Below, piece by piece: positions 22,856-34,597 of a stretch of DNA of 64,000 nt. The stretch's first letter is position 1. Each line of letters starts with the position of its first letter. The translations under genes and the position numbers were made by a program. Location of the stretch: positions 62,001 through 126,000 of the forward strand of contig JAMXBD010002791.1 in NCBI GenBank assembly GCA_024138025.1, in the 5' to 3' direction. This stretch comes from Combretum micranthum. Taxonomy: Eukaryota > Streptophyta > Magnoliopsida > Myrtales > Combretaceae. The notes beneath the pieces were generated by a model. The model saw only the letters and a program-made list of their open reading frames with translations. It ran no database searches and had not been told where the DNA came from.

Positions 22856-23202
22856 ATTGTGACAATCCAAGTAATCTAAAAATGAGAATATAAGATATGG
22901 AAGAGAGAGCATGGGAAAGGTAAAAATGATGAAAGATGTTATGACACGACTATTGCAGCAACAGATGATGACATTGTTATTGTTTGGGATGATAACTTTG
23001 TTAGTCTTGCATGTCATGATAATGACTAGGTTATTGATTCTAGTGCCTCTTTTCATGTGACATCATACGGTGAATTTTCTCAACCTACGCTTTTAATGAT
23101 TATGGTAATGTTAAGATGGGAAACGATGGTGTATCCAAAATTGTTGTCATTGGAAATATTATTTTGAAAACTAATACAAGTTGTAGACTCATCCTTAACA
23201 AT
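22856..23202 (+). pseudogene. Copia relic, left part: end of gag and protease
   Basis: Broken frames give SSASFHVTS (changed from the usual DSGAS-type protease motif), VKMGNDGVSK and ILKTNTSCRLILN, typical of the Copia protease to pre-integrase region. Nearly all of gag is missing between the primer-binding site and here. The protein is interrupted at 23202 by the Athila-like element and resumes at 34598 with DVRHV...CLNMIST. Confidence 0.7.
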
Positions 23203-25051
23203 TGACACACACTTTTATGTTAAAACTCTTTTTAAAGTGTGAAACTACCGTCAAGTGCACTAGGTTTGTGTATAGTAATAAAACGAGTGAGAACCAGGAC
23301 ATGATCCACAGGGAGCTAATTGACTACATACTTGAATGTAATGACCTTCTCTAAGCAAAGCAAAATGACATCAAGTTTTTGAGCTAAACTAAATGATCTA
23401 CTTCTACTGCTAACAAATTTTAACACTAAAGACTATTGAGCACTGAAATAACTCTTGAACTCCTTCAAATCATAAGTATGGGATTATGTAATGGTCAAAA
23501 AAGGATTTCCTTTCATTACCTTAATTATAATCAGTTTATTCAATTGGATTCTTATTAAATTCACAAGAATTTACTTCCTTTTCAAGTTGTAAAATTCTAA
23601 TTATAGCATAGATATCCCTTTGAAGTAATCTATCTATGCAACTAAATAACACATTTCTCTCGTAAAACAATGTTACTCTAATTAAATTTTAATTCAAGCA
23701 TGTGTCCATGTTAATAACCACAACTTCAATTGCATTAAGAACGTGAATTCTAAGATTTAAACCAAAATATCATGTGTCCATGTCAACATTGAAATCTTTT
23801 TTCCTATTTCAATCAGATCATCAAATCTCTTTCAAGTATCTTAAATCCTAATTCATAAGAAAATCCATAGACAGATTTTTTATCTCATGAACATTAAAAT
23901 AGAAATAATCATAATTCAAATTTAACAAAACCTGTTATAATTACAAATCTACTACTCAAGAAATCCATTAATCCATCACATAATCCTACTTAGACAAATT
24001 AGCTCATACTAAAAAATATGCTTTCATTCATGGTAAAATTCTAATCACAATCCATAACAAAAGATAATGGAGAGAGTACACCTGAAATATTAGAAAGACT
24101 TATAATGATTCTGGGCCCAACTCTACTGTGAAAATTCATAATGAACAGTACCAGAAGTTGAAGTTGAGTGAGGTAAGGTCGGGTGAAATGAGGTGAGGTG
24201 GATGAAAGAAAAATGGAAAATTGAAAGTGGAATGTGGAATGTGGAATGTGGAATAATGGAGAATGAAGGATGGATTATAGGCTGCAAAAGGTATCGTGGA
24301 ATATGGAAGGTGATGGAATGAATCGTTTGATGGAAAGAAAAAAAGGATATTCCCCCCTTTCTCTGCAAGAGACTATGGGTATTTATAGTGAATGGGGTTT
24401 AGATTCTCTGTTCCTGTATATAGTATAGTGGAAATGTGTGTTATGTGATGAGGTGGAGTGGATCTCCTAATTACAAAAATGAAAACCATTGAATATTTAC
24501 AATCGACACATCAAAAATGAAATAAGACATTGTTGGAATTGGTTTTGCTCAAATCAACTCAATTTGGATGTGATAAGGTCAGCTCGTTTATGAGGTGCTT
24601 TATTATTATTGGAGAGCTTGGTGATTGGAGTAATAACTTAGTTCATTCTTCTGGATAAGATGAGCTCAGTAACTTGAGCTTATGTACGTTTTGATTTGTT
24701 ATTTACTCCATTAGCTCAGTTTGGTGATTTGGTGCGATTGGTGTGATAACTCATGTCCTTGTGTTGAGCTTAGATCATTTGCTTGTTGTAGCTCAGGTCA
24801 TGTGTTTGTTGCAGCTCAAGTCATGTGTTGAGCTTAGATCGATGAATTGAGCTCAGGTCGAGGTTGTTGTGTTCAACTCAAAATCTACTATTGCTACATA
24901 AAAATTCCATTTTTTTACTCATTTAATCACAGTTGATCTAAGATCATGCAATTTATCCTTTTATAGCAAAAATTCACCATAAAAGTGCCAATTTATGCAT
25001 GAGAGTGAGATATAAATGTAGGATAAATGAGTATAAAATATACATGTATCA
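23203..25051 (-). repeat. Athila-like element 2, 3' LTR (left copy)
   Basis: On the minus strand it starts TGATACATGTATATTTTATAC and ends AAAGTGTGTGTCA, 1849 bp, with short inverted ends TGATA/TGTCA. It matches 32608-34597 throughout. The sequence to its right reads on the minus strand as the purine-rich tract AAGGCTAAGTTGGGAGTAG. Confidence 0.85.
24740..24890. repeat. GAGCTCAGGTC-type minisatellite in the left LTR
   Basis: Degenerate units of about 25-35 bp contain the words TTGAGCTTAGATC, AGCTCAGGTCATGTG and TTTGCTTGTTG. The partner LTR carries a longer array at 34170-34430, so copy number changed after insertion. Confidence 0.65.
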
Positions 25052-25095
25052 ACTACTCCCAACTTAGCCTTTTGCTTGTCCTCAAGCAAATCGAA
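25052..25095 (-). other. Polypurine tract of Athila-like element 2
   Basis: On the minus strand, GAGGACAAGCAAAAGGCTAA followed by GTTGGGAGTAG runs directly into the 3' LTR. This is the form typical of plant Athila-type elements and marks the plus-strand priming site. Confidence 0.75.
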
Positions 25096-26931
25096 ACACA
25101 TATTTAAGCACAAAACACACATAAGGACAACAAACTAATTCAAATACACTCAATTCAAGCATACTTGATAGTGACTCAACACATGCACCACTCAAAGCTT
25201 TTGAGCTCAAATAGAGTTAACTGTAAATTTATGCTGGAGACTCATTCTTGACCTACTCAATTATCAGAATTGAAATGATTCTCATTCTTTTTGTCACTTA
25301 ACCAATCAACATGTACACAAAGTCACAAACAAAAGGCTTAAATCACTAATCATTGCTCAATAAAGTTATATCTCCTCATCTAGCTCAAAATCTTCTTACT
25401 TGAGATCAAGTTTAACATCGAGCAATCAAATAAGAGATCCTCATACTTTGTGCACTAGACTAATATGTATACATTCCTCATTCATATCTCAAGCACAACA
25501 TCACCAAGTAAATATCACAAAACCTCAAGTTCATTCTTTACTTTGCTTTTTCCTGGTTTTTCTTCTTTTTCACCTTTCATTTTCCCTTTTGGCACTCATG
25601 CATCCCCTTTTTGGAATTTGACTGGGATTTACATTAAGGGAGCTCTTTAGTATTATTATTTACATATTTGACTCCCTTCTTTAGATTAGATTTCACTTGT
25701 ATTTGTACTAGGAGGCCTTTTATTATTTCTTTTCAAACTCACTTCAATCCTTACATACCTGAGGAGCTTTTTATTCCTCCTCTTTTACCATCATGACCAT
25801 AGGTCATGTGTCTCTCTTTTCTTTTTGTTTTACACACACACTATTTCTATCCATAATAGCATTCAAGGTAAGCTCCAGTTTTATACAATTTTCATAACCA
25901 TATTAAGCTCAAGAACTTCAAAGAAATTGGATACATACTAGTCAACTTAAAAATGCAAAAATCTAATCCAAAATCAATGATATTTTCTTAATATCAAGTC
26001 TTCAAATCTTAACCTAAATAAAAAGTAACTAAACAAAGCAATGATTCCTTGGCTTAACTCTAGAGAAGTGAGAAGTGTTCAACTCATGATCTAGTTCCAA
26101 GAAATGCAAAAATTGAAAAAAAAAAAAAAGGGCCATTTTTCCTCTTTCTTGTGAAAGTTGCAATAAAAGTTCCATTTTTTTGAAAAGTTTTTGCACTCTT
26201 TTTTTTTTAGCTCACAAAAGTTGAGCTTAATCACGTCAACTCATTTCTCATACATAACATGCATGACAAGCTCAATAAGAACATTGTTCATCAATTATGA
26301 GTACAACACAATAGGTCATAACATGAGTTCATTCTCGTATTACACATTAATGACCAATCAATCACCTTAGTTCAATTCCTCACATCATAATTCTAGCAAG
26401 CAACATGTCAGGTTATAAAGATAAGCATGCACTCGGGTTAGCTCAATTGTATGCATGAATGACTAGCAATATAATTCATGTTAGCTCATCAACTATACAA
26501 AGTGCAGCTCCTACCCTAACTTAAAAATTTGCAATGTCCTCATAGTAAATTCAATGCACATGAATAAAAGAAGGAGGCGAGGATTAGAATGATCTCCTTG
26601 ATTTAGGCTGAGTTGTTGACCTCCTTCGATCATGACATAAGCTCGAGCTCCTACAAGACTTCTTCTGAATTGTGAGTTTAAACCCTTAGAACAGACCTAC
26701 ACAAGAAACAAACACTTAAGGCAAAAGGATTTTTTTTCTTTCTTTTTTTTTTTTCTAACTAACTCATATTTACAAACTATGGTGCCTCCCATATAACGCT
26801 TGGTTTACAGTCTTTAGCTTGACTTTTCACTGATTTTGTTTCTTTCTTCATCCTGGATCATTAAGATCCACTGCTCTTGAAAGCTCTTTTGAGCTCTCCC
26901 TCAAAATAGTGCTTAAAAGGTACCCATTTAC
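25096..26931 (-). other. Athila-like element 2, non-coding 3' internal region
   Basis: About 1.8 kb between integrase and the polypurine tract. In some Athila elements this interval encodes an envelope-like protein, but I find no long frame, signal peptide or transmembrane gene here on the minus strand. Short plus-strand frames (25400-25650) are hydrophobic by composition only. Confidence 0.5.
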
Positions 26932-28103
26932 CTAAACTGGTTCACCTATGCCTCCTTTGATCTCTATAGCTCCATAAGGATAGACTTTGGTTACAACAAA
27001 TGGCCTTAACCACCTCAAGTTCAACTTGCCAAGAAAGAGCTTCAGGCGGAAGTTATATAATAACGCTTTTTGCTTAACCCCAAACTCCCTTTGAAGAATC
27101 CTCCTATCATACCATAGTTTAGTCTTCTCCTTGTAAATCCTTGAATTCTCATAAGCCTTATTCCTGAACTCCTCTATCTCATTCAATTGGAGTAATCTAT
27201 GAGCTCTGACTACTTCTTTATCAAAGTTCAAAAACTTTAATGCCCAATACGCCTTATGCTCTAGCTCAACCGTGAGATGATATGCTTTATCGAACATCAG
27301 CCGATATGGGAACATGCCAATTGGATTTTTGTAAGTAGTTTGATAAGCCCATAGTGCATCATCAGGCATGAGTGATCAATCCTTCCTAGATGAGCTGACA
27401 GTCTTCTCCAGAATGCATTTAAGCTCCCTATTTTACAAATTGACTTGGCCACTTGTCTAGGGGTGATAAGGTGTAGCAATCTTATGATTCACTCCATACT
27501 TAGCAAGTAAATTATCATATCATTGTTACAGAAGTGAGTTCCCCCATCACTTATGATAGCTTTTGGAGTTTCAAACTTGGTGAAAATTTTCTTAGGGAAC
27601 TAAGTACATCTCAGGTGTCATTAGTGGGTAAATCAACTGTTTCCACCATTTGCTCATATAATCAATCGTTATCAAGACGTAGTTGTTCTGGAAGGACGAA
27701 GGGAAAGGACCCTTGAAGTCAATCCCCTATACTAAACTTTACCACTAGAATCCCTTGTTATGGCATCTCATTTCTCCTTGAAATATTTCTTAACCTCTAG
27801 CAATCCTTACAAGCCAATAAATGCATGACAATCCTTAAAAAAGGTCAGCCAATAGAATCCACATTGTGGCACTTTAGCCATTGTCTTCTCTATAACGAAG
27901 TGACCTCCTGCTTCTCAGCTATGACAATGAGTAAGTATGTCTTGAATTATACCTTCAGTTATACGTCGGCGAATGACCTGGTCAGCATATCTTTTGTAGA
28001 GGTATGGCTCATCTAAAAAGTAATGCTGAGCATCAACTAAGAACTTCTTCTTCTTTTGAGATCCAATCCCATGAGGTAGCATACCACTAGCCAGGTAGTT
28101 CAC
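26932..28103 (-). pseudogene. Integrase of Athila-like element 2 (broken)
   Basis: In minus order: DEPYLYKRYADQVIRRR (zinc-binding N-terminal region, about 28040-27960), GIDFKGPFPSS (first catalytic Asp, about 27700), a KAIISDGGTHF-type segment (second Asp, about 27560), then [17 protein letters not shown] and the C-terminal part with KLWYDRRI and [13 protein letters not shown]. Frame changes separate these pieces and several stops are present. The product would insert the cDNA copy into the genome; this copy cannot encode it whole. Confidence 0.8.
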
Positions 28104-28115
28104 GAGGTTAGCATA

Positions 28116-28647
28116 TTAAGGCAGATCCCTAAAGGTCATTGCATAGAGTTGCTCATCAGGGAAGACCTCATTTATAGGTAGGTCATCTCTCTCATTTTGA
28201 ATCCTTGAAAGATGATGAGCTACTCGGTTTTTAGATCCCTTTTTATCTTTTATCTCTCGGTCAAACTCATGTAACAACAAAATCCACTTGATGAGTCTTG
28301 GCTTGGCATCTGCCTTTGTCAAAAGGTATTTAAGTGTTGAGTGGTTTGTGTGTACTATGACCTTAGAGCCTATTAGATATGACCTGAACTTGTCACATGC
28401 AAAAACTACTACTAGTAACTTCGGTGGTGGCACAGTTACGTTGAGCACTATTTAACATCTTACTAGCATAGTAGATAGTTTGAAAAAATCTATTCTTTCT
28501 TTGAAATAACACAGCTCCTATTGTCAGGTCACTTGCATCACACATCAGCTCAAATGGTGAGCTCCAATTAGGAAATACTATCACTGGTGTCGAGGTCAAC
28601 TTCTCTTTTAGTAGCTTAAAAGCTTTTAAACCTGATTCATCAAACAC
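28116..28647 (-). pseudogene. RNase H of Athila-like element 2 (broken)
   Basis: Two overlapping minus-strand frames give FPNWSSPFELMCDASDLTIG with the CDASD active-site motif, then [18 protein letters not shown], and after a shift [34 protein letters not shown] and [10 protein letters not shown]. This is the Ty3-type RNase H order. Confidence 0.8.
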
Positions 28648-28683
28648 AAATGGAGCATCTTTCTCTAATAAAGTACAAAGAGG

Positions 28684-29208
28684 TCAAGATACCTTGGAGA
28701 AGTCCTTAATAAACCTGTTATGGAAGCCTACATGACCAAGGAAACTTCTAACTTCTTTCATGTTTACTGGTGGATTTGCTATGAGCTCAACTTTGGCCTT
28801 ATCCACCTCAATTCCTCTATTCGAGATCTTGTAGCCAAGCACAATTCCTTTCTGCACCGTGAAGTGACACTTATCCCAATTCAACACTAGGCGAGTGTCA
28901 TTGCACCTCCTCAAAACAGATGATAAATTCTCCAGACAACTCTCAAAAGAAGAGCCAAATATAGAGAAATCATCCATGAAGACATCAATGCATTTCTTGA
29001 TCATATCAGAGAAAATCAACATCATACATCTCTGAAATGTGGCAGGTGCATTACATAGGCTAAAAAGTGTGCGTTTTAAATGGAAATGTACCATAGGGAA
29101 AGGTAAAGGTTGTCTTTTCTTGATCTTCGAAGGCAATGGGTATCTAGTTGTAGCTTGAGTACCCATCAAGAAAACAATAGTACCATGACCAACTAATCTC
29201 TCCAACAT
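28684..29208 (-). pseudogene. Reverse transcriptase of Athila-like element 2 (partial)
   Basis: The frame contains FSLCNAPATFQRCMM, the polymerase motif VFMDDFSIFG, LVLNWDKCHF, VLGYKISNRGIEVDKAKVEL and VRSFLGHVGFHNRFIKDFS. The FMDDFS version of the box suits Athila-type Ty3 elements. The N-terminal RT segments lie in other frames up to about 29450 and contain stops. Confidence 0.85.
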
Positions 29209-29555
29209 TTAATTTATGAAAGGTAAAGGAAAGTGATCCTTTCTCATGGCATCATTCAACTTTATATATTCAATAAACATCCTCCATCCTCACAGTTCGG
29301 GTGGTATGAGCCATTCATCTCACTCTTTACCACTGTCAACTACCTTTCTTAGGCATTACTTGAACTAGGCTCACTTATTGGTTATCTGAGATGAGATATA
29401 TGATCTCAACATCTAGGAGCTTTATGACCTTCTTACACACTTCTTTAGAGTGGGGTTAAGTCTCCTTTATGGATAAACCTTTGGCTTATACTCAGCTTCC
29501 ATGAGAATTTGATGAGCACAAACTGAAGGATGTATCTTCTTATATCTACAATAGT

Positions 29556-29837
29556 CTACCCAATAGCTTCTTTATGCTCCTTTAATACTCCGATTAGTCT
29601 GTTTTCTTGTTCAAATGTGAGCTTAGTAGCTATTATGATTTGGAATGTCTCATTCTCACCTAAGAACACATATTTGAGGTGAGGTGGTAATTGCTTAAGC
29701 TTGAGGTTAGGTGGCTCTAGCTTGAGCTCGAGTTGAGGTGTTTCTTGTTTGAGCTCGAGCTGAGGTAATTCTTGAATAGATGGGATCATCTTATGTGAGG
29801 TGACCTCTTCTAACTCCTCATAGGGTTGTGACATCAA
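29556..29837 (-). pseudogene. Protease-RT linker of Athila-like element 2
   Basis: The frame has a short Leu/Glu/Pro-rich repeat (LELKQETPQ / LELKLEPPN / LKLKQLPPH) followed by LKYVFLGENETFQIIIA and LIGVLKEHKEAIG, the usual lead-in to the Athila RT. Confidence 0.75.
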
Positions 29838-30244
29838 TCATAGCCCTACTACACTCTCACTCAATGTCTCTTAGGCCATTCCATCTTTAATTTGAGCTCC
29901 TTTCAAGTTTAGGTTGAGTACCTCCTCAAAATCACTATTGACCTCATTTTTTATCTCCTCATGACCTCGTTCATCTAGCTCATTATCAATGTCAGGTATG
30001 CCATCCAACTCATCTTCTTCATCATCTATCCATTTCAACACCAGTTTCTCATACCTACTTAGCTCATAAACCCTTCTTTTGACTTATCTACCAGCTGGTC
30101 AACTATGTTTATATGATAACAAGTGTCACCAACTCCTACATATTTTAGAGCTCAAAAACACTAAAGGTGACCTGCTCATCTAAACCAAAAGGTCATTTTA
30201 CCTCCTCTCACATCAATCATGACCTTCCTAATAACTAGAAAAGG

Positions 30245-30770
30245 TCAACCCAAAATCAAGGGTATTTCCCAGTTTTCCTCTATATCCAACACGATGAAAT
30301 CAACTAGAAAAACAAATTTATCTACTTTCACTAAGACATCTTCTACTACGCCTCTTGGTCGTTTGATACTCCGATCTGCCAATTGCAAAGAAATGGAGGT
30401 TGGCTTACACTCTCCTATCCCCATTTTCTTAAAGATAGTGTAGGGCATAAGATTGATACTTGCTCCAAGACCACATAAAGCTTTTTCAAGTAGGACTCCA
30501 ATAATGCAAGGTATAGTAAACTCCAGGGTCTTTCAATTTAGGCAGCACGTTGTTTTGGGGAATACCCTTACATTCTTCTGTTACCATTACAGTCTCAAGA
30601 TATGCTATTTTCCTCTTCTTTGTAAGAATCTCCTTCATGAACTTAGCATAAGAGGGCATTTGCTCTATTGCCTCCATAAATGGGATGTTGATTTGGAGCT
30701 TCTTAAACACTTCCACAAACTTAGAAAATTGTTGATCTGGCTACTACTACTTCAATCTTTATGGAAATGA
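30245..30770 (-). pseudogene. Aspartic protease region of Athila-like element 2 (broken)
   Basis: One frame (30716-30486) has FMKEILTKKRKIAYLETV and CKGIPQNNVLPKLKDPG. A second (30448-30245) has TSISLQLADRSIKRPRGVVE and FVFLVDFIVLDIEEN...IPLILG. These are typical for Athila protease and its upstream region. Confidence 0.75.
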
Positions 30771-30986
30771 AATAGGTAGAGCATAAGGTTTCACATCCAA
30801 CTTCTTTTTTTCGAGCTCATCAACCTTATCTTTCTTCTTGTCTTTCTTTACAACTTGCTTCTCCTCTTGCTTTTCTACTTCTAGCTCACCGCTACTAAGT
30901 CCTTCCAAAGTGATTACCTTCACTTCTTCCTTAGGGTTTTCTCAGTGTTGCTAGGCAAAGCACCTTGAGGTTGACTATTTAAGGAC

Positions 30987-32200
30987 TCAGTTGAGAAACC
31001 AGGTTGCTTTGATAAAATTTTGAATCATGGTTTTCAATTTAGCCACTTCTTGCTCGAGATTTTTTACTCTCTCAGATTCACTATTATTGTACTCTCTTCC
31101 TCTTTGCATGAAATTTCCTTGAGGAAATCCAGGTGGAGCTCTTGGAATGCTCCTATTAGGATTATGGAAATTTTGTTGATACCTCATGCTTGGATTGTAT
31201 GAGCTTGGATATGGATCCATCCTTCCAGATCCTCTATTGAAGTTATTCACCTAATTTAGCTCTTCTAAAGCAACACTTGAATTGGATGGACAGCTCATAG
31301 GTGGAACTTGGCTTAATCCCCCATTATGACCTCCTTCATGACATGCATTCATCTCCATAGTGCTCAAGCTTACCTTTTGGCTCATCATCAAGTTAGAAAG
31401 AGCATAAACTTGAGCTGTAAGTTAAGCTATGGGGTTAGTCTCATTCATTATAACCACTCTCTTAGGCATAACTCTCTCATTTTGCTAGCTAAAAGAATTG
31501 GAAACCATCTCTTCAAATAGCTCCACTGCTTTATTTGGATTTCTCCTCATCAAATTTCCATGAGATGATGCATCAACCATACTTCTCAATTGGAATCCCA
31601 ACACATAGTAAAAGACATGCACTAGGGTATGATTAGGAATTACATGATGAGGAAACCTTCTCAATAGGTCCTTCAATCTTTCCCATGTCTCATATATTGT
31701 CTTTCTATCGTATTATCAAAACATGTTGATCTCACTTCTGAATTAGGTAGTCTTGGCTGGAGGAAAATACCTTATAAAAATTTTTTGAGCTAATTTCTCC
31801 CAACTTGTAATTGAGCTCGGTGGGAGTGAGTTCAACCAACACCTCACGTTATCCCTTAGAGAGAATGGGAATAGGCAAGCCTAATAGCATCTTTTGAGAC
31901 TTCGTTACTCTTGAAAGCTACACAAATGTGAAGAAAGTTCATGATGTGCTCATTTGGGTCTTCATTAAGTCCTCCTCCAAGTTGATTGACCTGGACCATT
32001 TGTATAAGAGCTGATTTGAGCTCAAAATTATTGGCATTAACTGCTAGCTATGCTATTGCAGGTGTTACCGTGCTAGTCCATCTACTAGAGGCACATAATA
32101 CTCCCAAAGTTTCCGTTCCTCCTCATGTTCATTACCTCCATTGGCTCCAATCAACCTTCCATTATCATTACAACCTTTCATGGCTTTGATTGCTCTAAAC
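30987..32200 (-). pseudogene. gag of Athila-like element 2 (broken)
   Basis: Minus-strand pieces include NEDPNEH, a segment with SITSWEKL and FIRYFPPAKT, then DLLRRFPHHVIPNHTLVH, FEEMVSN, and further down a Pro/Arg/Asn-rich tail ending in a short coiled segment (SERVKNLEQEVAKLKTMI). Stops and frameshifts divide it. It resembles the better conserved gag at 53310-54240. Confidence 0.75.
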
Positions 32201-32581
32201 CTATACATCTTGTTCTCAGCTGGCGTCTGAATGTTCTTTCAATCTTAGGTCAAAGAATGTCAAGTTTGGTACCCTCTCTTCTGACATCCATTAAAAGCAA
32301 ACACAAGTGAGCTTGGTTGTTTTTTTTTTTTTGGAATTTTTTGGAAATTCAAAATTTTTAATGGGTTTTTAATAAAAGATTCAAATCTAAGCTCAACAAA
32401 AATAACAAACTATTTTTCTACCAAACTCTAGATGACCTCAAATACATAGTTGTTAATTAGGACAAAAATATATATATATATATAATTTTTAGCTCACTAA
32501 CAATAGGTCACAACATAAAACAACACAAGAATGAGCTTAGTCTCAAAGATGATCACAAATCCGATATCAGTATTGTGCTTA

Positions 32582-32601
32582 GCTCTCCGACAACGATGCC
32601 A
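32582..32601 (-). other. Primer-binding site of Athila-like element 2
   Basis: On the minus strand, TGGCATCGTTGTCGGAGAGC lies six bases after the LTR end. It is the usual Athila-type form (from memory, tRNA-Asp-like) and is also seen, slightly changed, at 54871-54889. Confidence 0.75.
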
Positions 32602-33288
32602 AAAACTTAACACACACTTTTATGTTAAAACTCTTTTTAAAGTGTGAAACTGTCGGCAAGTGCACCAGGAGCATGTGTAGTAATATAATTGGTGAAAACT
32701 AGGTCATGATCCACATGGAGCTAATTGACTAAGTACCAGAATGTAATGACCTCCTCTAAGTTAAGCAGAACGATATCAAGTTTTTGAGCTAAACTAAATG
32801 ATCTACTTCTACTACTAACAAATTTAACACCAAAGACTATTGAGCACAAGAATAACTCTTGAACTCCTTCAAATCACAAGTGTGGGATTATGTAATGGTA
32901 AAAACAGGATTTCCTTTCATTGCATTGTAATTATAATCAGGTTTGTTCAATTAGATTTTGATTAAATTCACAAGAATTTACTTCCCTTTCAGGTTGCAAA
33001 ATTCTAATTATAGCATACATATCCTTCTTGAGTAATCTATCTGCAATCACAAGTTAAATAATACATTTCTCTCACAAATAATATTACTTTAATTGAATTT
33101 ATGATTCAAGCATGTGTTCATGTCAATAAACCACAACTTCGATTGCATTAAGAATGTGAATTCCAAGATTTAAACTAAAATAACATAACATTTGTCTATG
33201 TGAATTTTAATCTTATTTCCAATTTCAATCAGATCATAAAATCCCTTTCGAGTATCTTAAATCCTAATTCATAAGAAAATCCATAGAC

Positions 33289-33314
33289 ATATATATATAT
33301 ATATATATATATAT
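33289..33314. repeat. (AT)n microsatellite within one LTR only
   Basis: The partner LTR has CAGATTTTTTATCTC at the equivalent position, so the AT run arose or expanded after the two LTRs were made. Confidence 0.85.
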
Positions 33315-34169
33315 TAATCTCATGAACGTTGAAATAAAAATAATCGAAATTCCAATTTAACAAGAACCATTATAAGAACAAATCAACTACTTAAGAAATC
33401 CATTAATCCATCACATAATCCCACTTACACAAATTAGCTCATACTCAAAAATATACTTTCATTCATCATAAAATTTTGAGCACAATCCATAACAAAGATA
33501 ATTGAAGAAATACCTGAAATATTAGAAATGTCTTCCTAATGATATAGGTCCAACTCCACTATGAAAGTTCATAATGAACAGTACTAGAAGTTGAGGTCAA
33601 TTGAGGTGAGGTCAAGTGAAAGGACGTGAGGTGGATGAATGCAAAATGGAAAATGGAATGTAGAATGATGGAGAATAAAGGATGGATTTTGGGTTATGGA
33701 AGGTATCATGGAATATGGAAGGTGATGGAATAAATCGTGTGATGGAAGGAAAAAAAAATGGATTTTCTCCCCTTTTTGTGCATGAGATGATGGGTATTTA
33801 TAATGAATGGGGTTTAGATTCTCTATTCTCATGTGTAATGTAATGGAAATATGTGTGTATGTGATGAGGTAGAGTGGATAAGTGGAGTTAAACACTTGAT
33901 TACAGAAATGAAAACTACAGAGTATTTATAACCAACACATCAAAAATGAAATAAGACATTGCTGGAATTGGTTTTGCTCAAATCGGTTTTGCTCAAATTA
34001 ACTCAGTTCGTATGTGATAAGGTCAGCTTGCTTATAAAGTGCTCAATTAATGTTGGAAAGCTTGATGATGTGGAGTAACAACTCAATACATTCTTCTAAA
34101 TAAATAAGCTATGTTTCTAAACTTGAGCTCATGTACATTTTGATTTATTATTTACTCCATTAGCTTGAT

Positions 34170-34430
34170 TTGGTGATCTGGTGAGGTTGGTGTAGTAGCT
34201 CATCTTGTTGTGTTAGCTCAAGTCGATGCATTGAGCTTAGGTCGTTTGCTTGTTGCAACTCAGGTCATACATTGAGCTCAAGTCATGTGTTTGTTGTAGC
34301 TCAGGTTATGTGTTGAGCTCAGGTCAATACATTGAAATCAAGTTGATGTGTTAAGCTCAAGTTGTTTGCTTATTGCAGTTCAAGTCATGTGTTGAGCTTA
34401 GGTCGAGGTCATTGCGTTGAGCTCAAAATC
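34170..34430. repeat. GAGCTCAGGTC-type minisatellite in the right LTR
   Basis: About eight or more degenerate units carry TTGAGCTCAAGTC, TTTGCTTGTTGCA and CATGTGTTGAGCT words, against fewer in the left LTR (24740-24890). Confidence 0.65.
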
Positions 34431-34597
34431 TACTATTGCTGCATAAAAAATTGCACCTTTTTACTCGTTTAATCATAATTGATCTAAGATCATGCAATTT
34501 ATCCTTTTATAGAAAAAATTCACGATAAAAGTGCTAATTTATGCATGAGAGTGAGATATAAATATAGGATAAATGTGTATAAAATAAAAATTTATCA

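Larger units (their letters stand above)
23203..34597 (-). mobile_element. Athila-like Ty3 retrotransposon nested in a Copia element (11.4 kb)
   Basis: Order on the minus strand: LTR (34597-32608), primer-binding site (32601-32582), gag (about 32200-30987), protease (30770-30245), linker, RT (29208-28684), RNase H (28647-28116), integrase (28103-26932), about 1.9 kb with no recognisable product, polypurine tract, LTR (25051-23203). Every domain is split by stops or frameshifts. Flanking Copia protein continues across the insertion. The 5-bp flanks are 'acaat' and 'aagat', a degraded target duplication at best. No envelope-like frame is recognisable. Confidence 0.85.
32608..34597 (-). repeat. 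Athila-like element 2, 5' LTR (right copy)
   Basis: On the minus strand it starts TGATAAATTTTTATTTTATAC and ends AAAGTGTGTGTTA, 1990 bp. It aligns with 23203-25051 from end to end. It is longer because of an (AT)n run at 33289-33314 and more minisatellite units at 34170-34430. Confidence 0.85.

Noticed and set aside
25400..25650. Possible envelope-like gene of the Athila-like element
   Set aside because: These frames are on the wrong strand, are short and have no recognisable features; no env-like frame was found on the minus strand.
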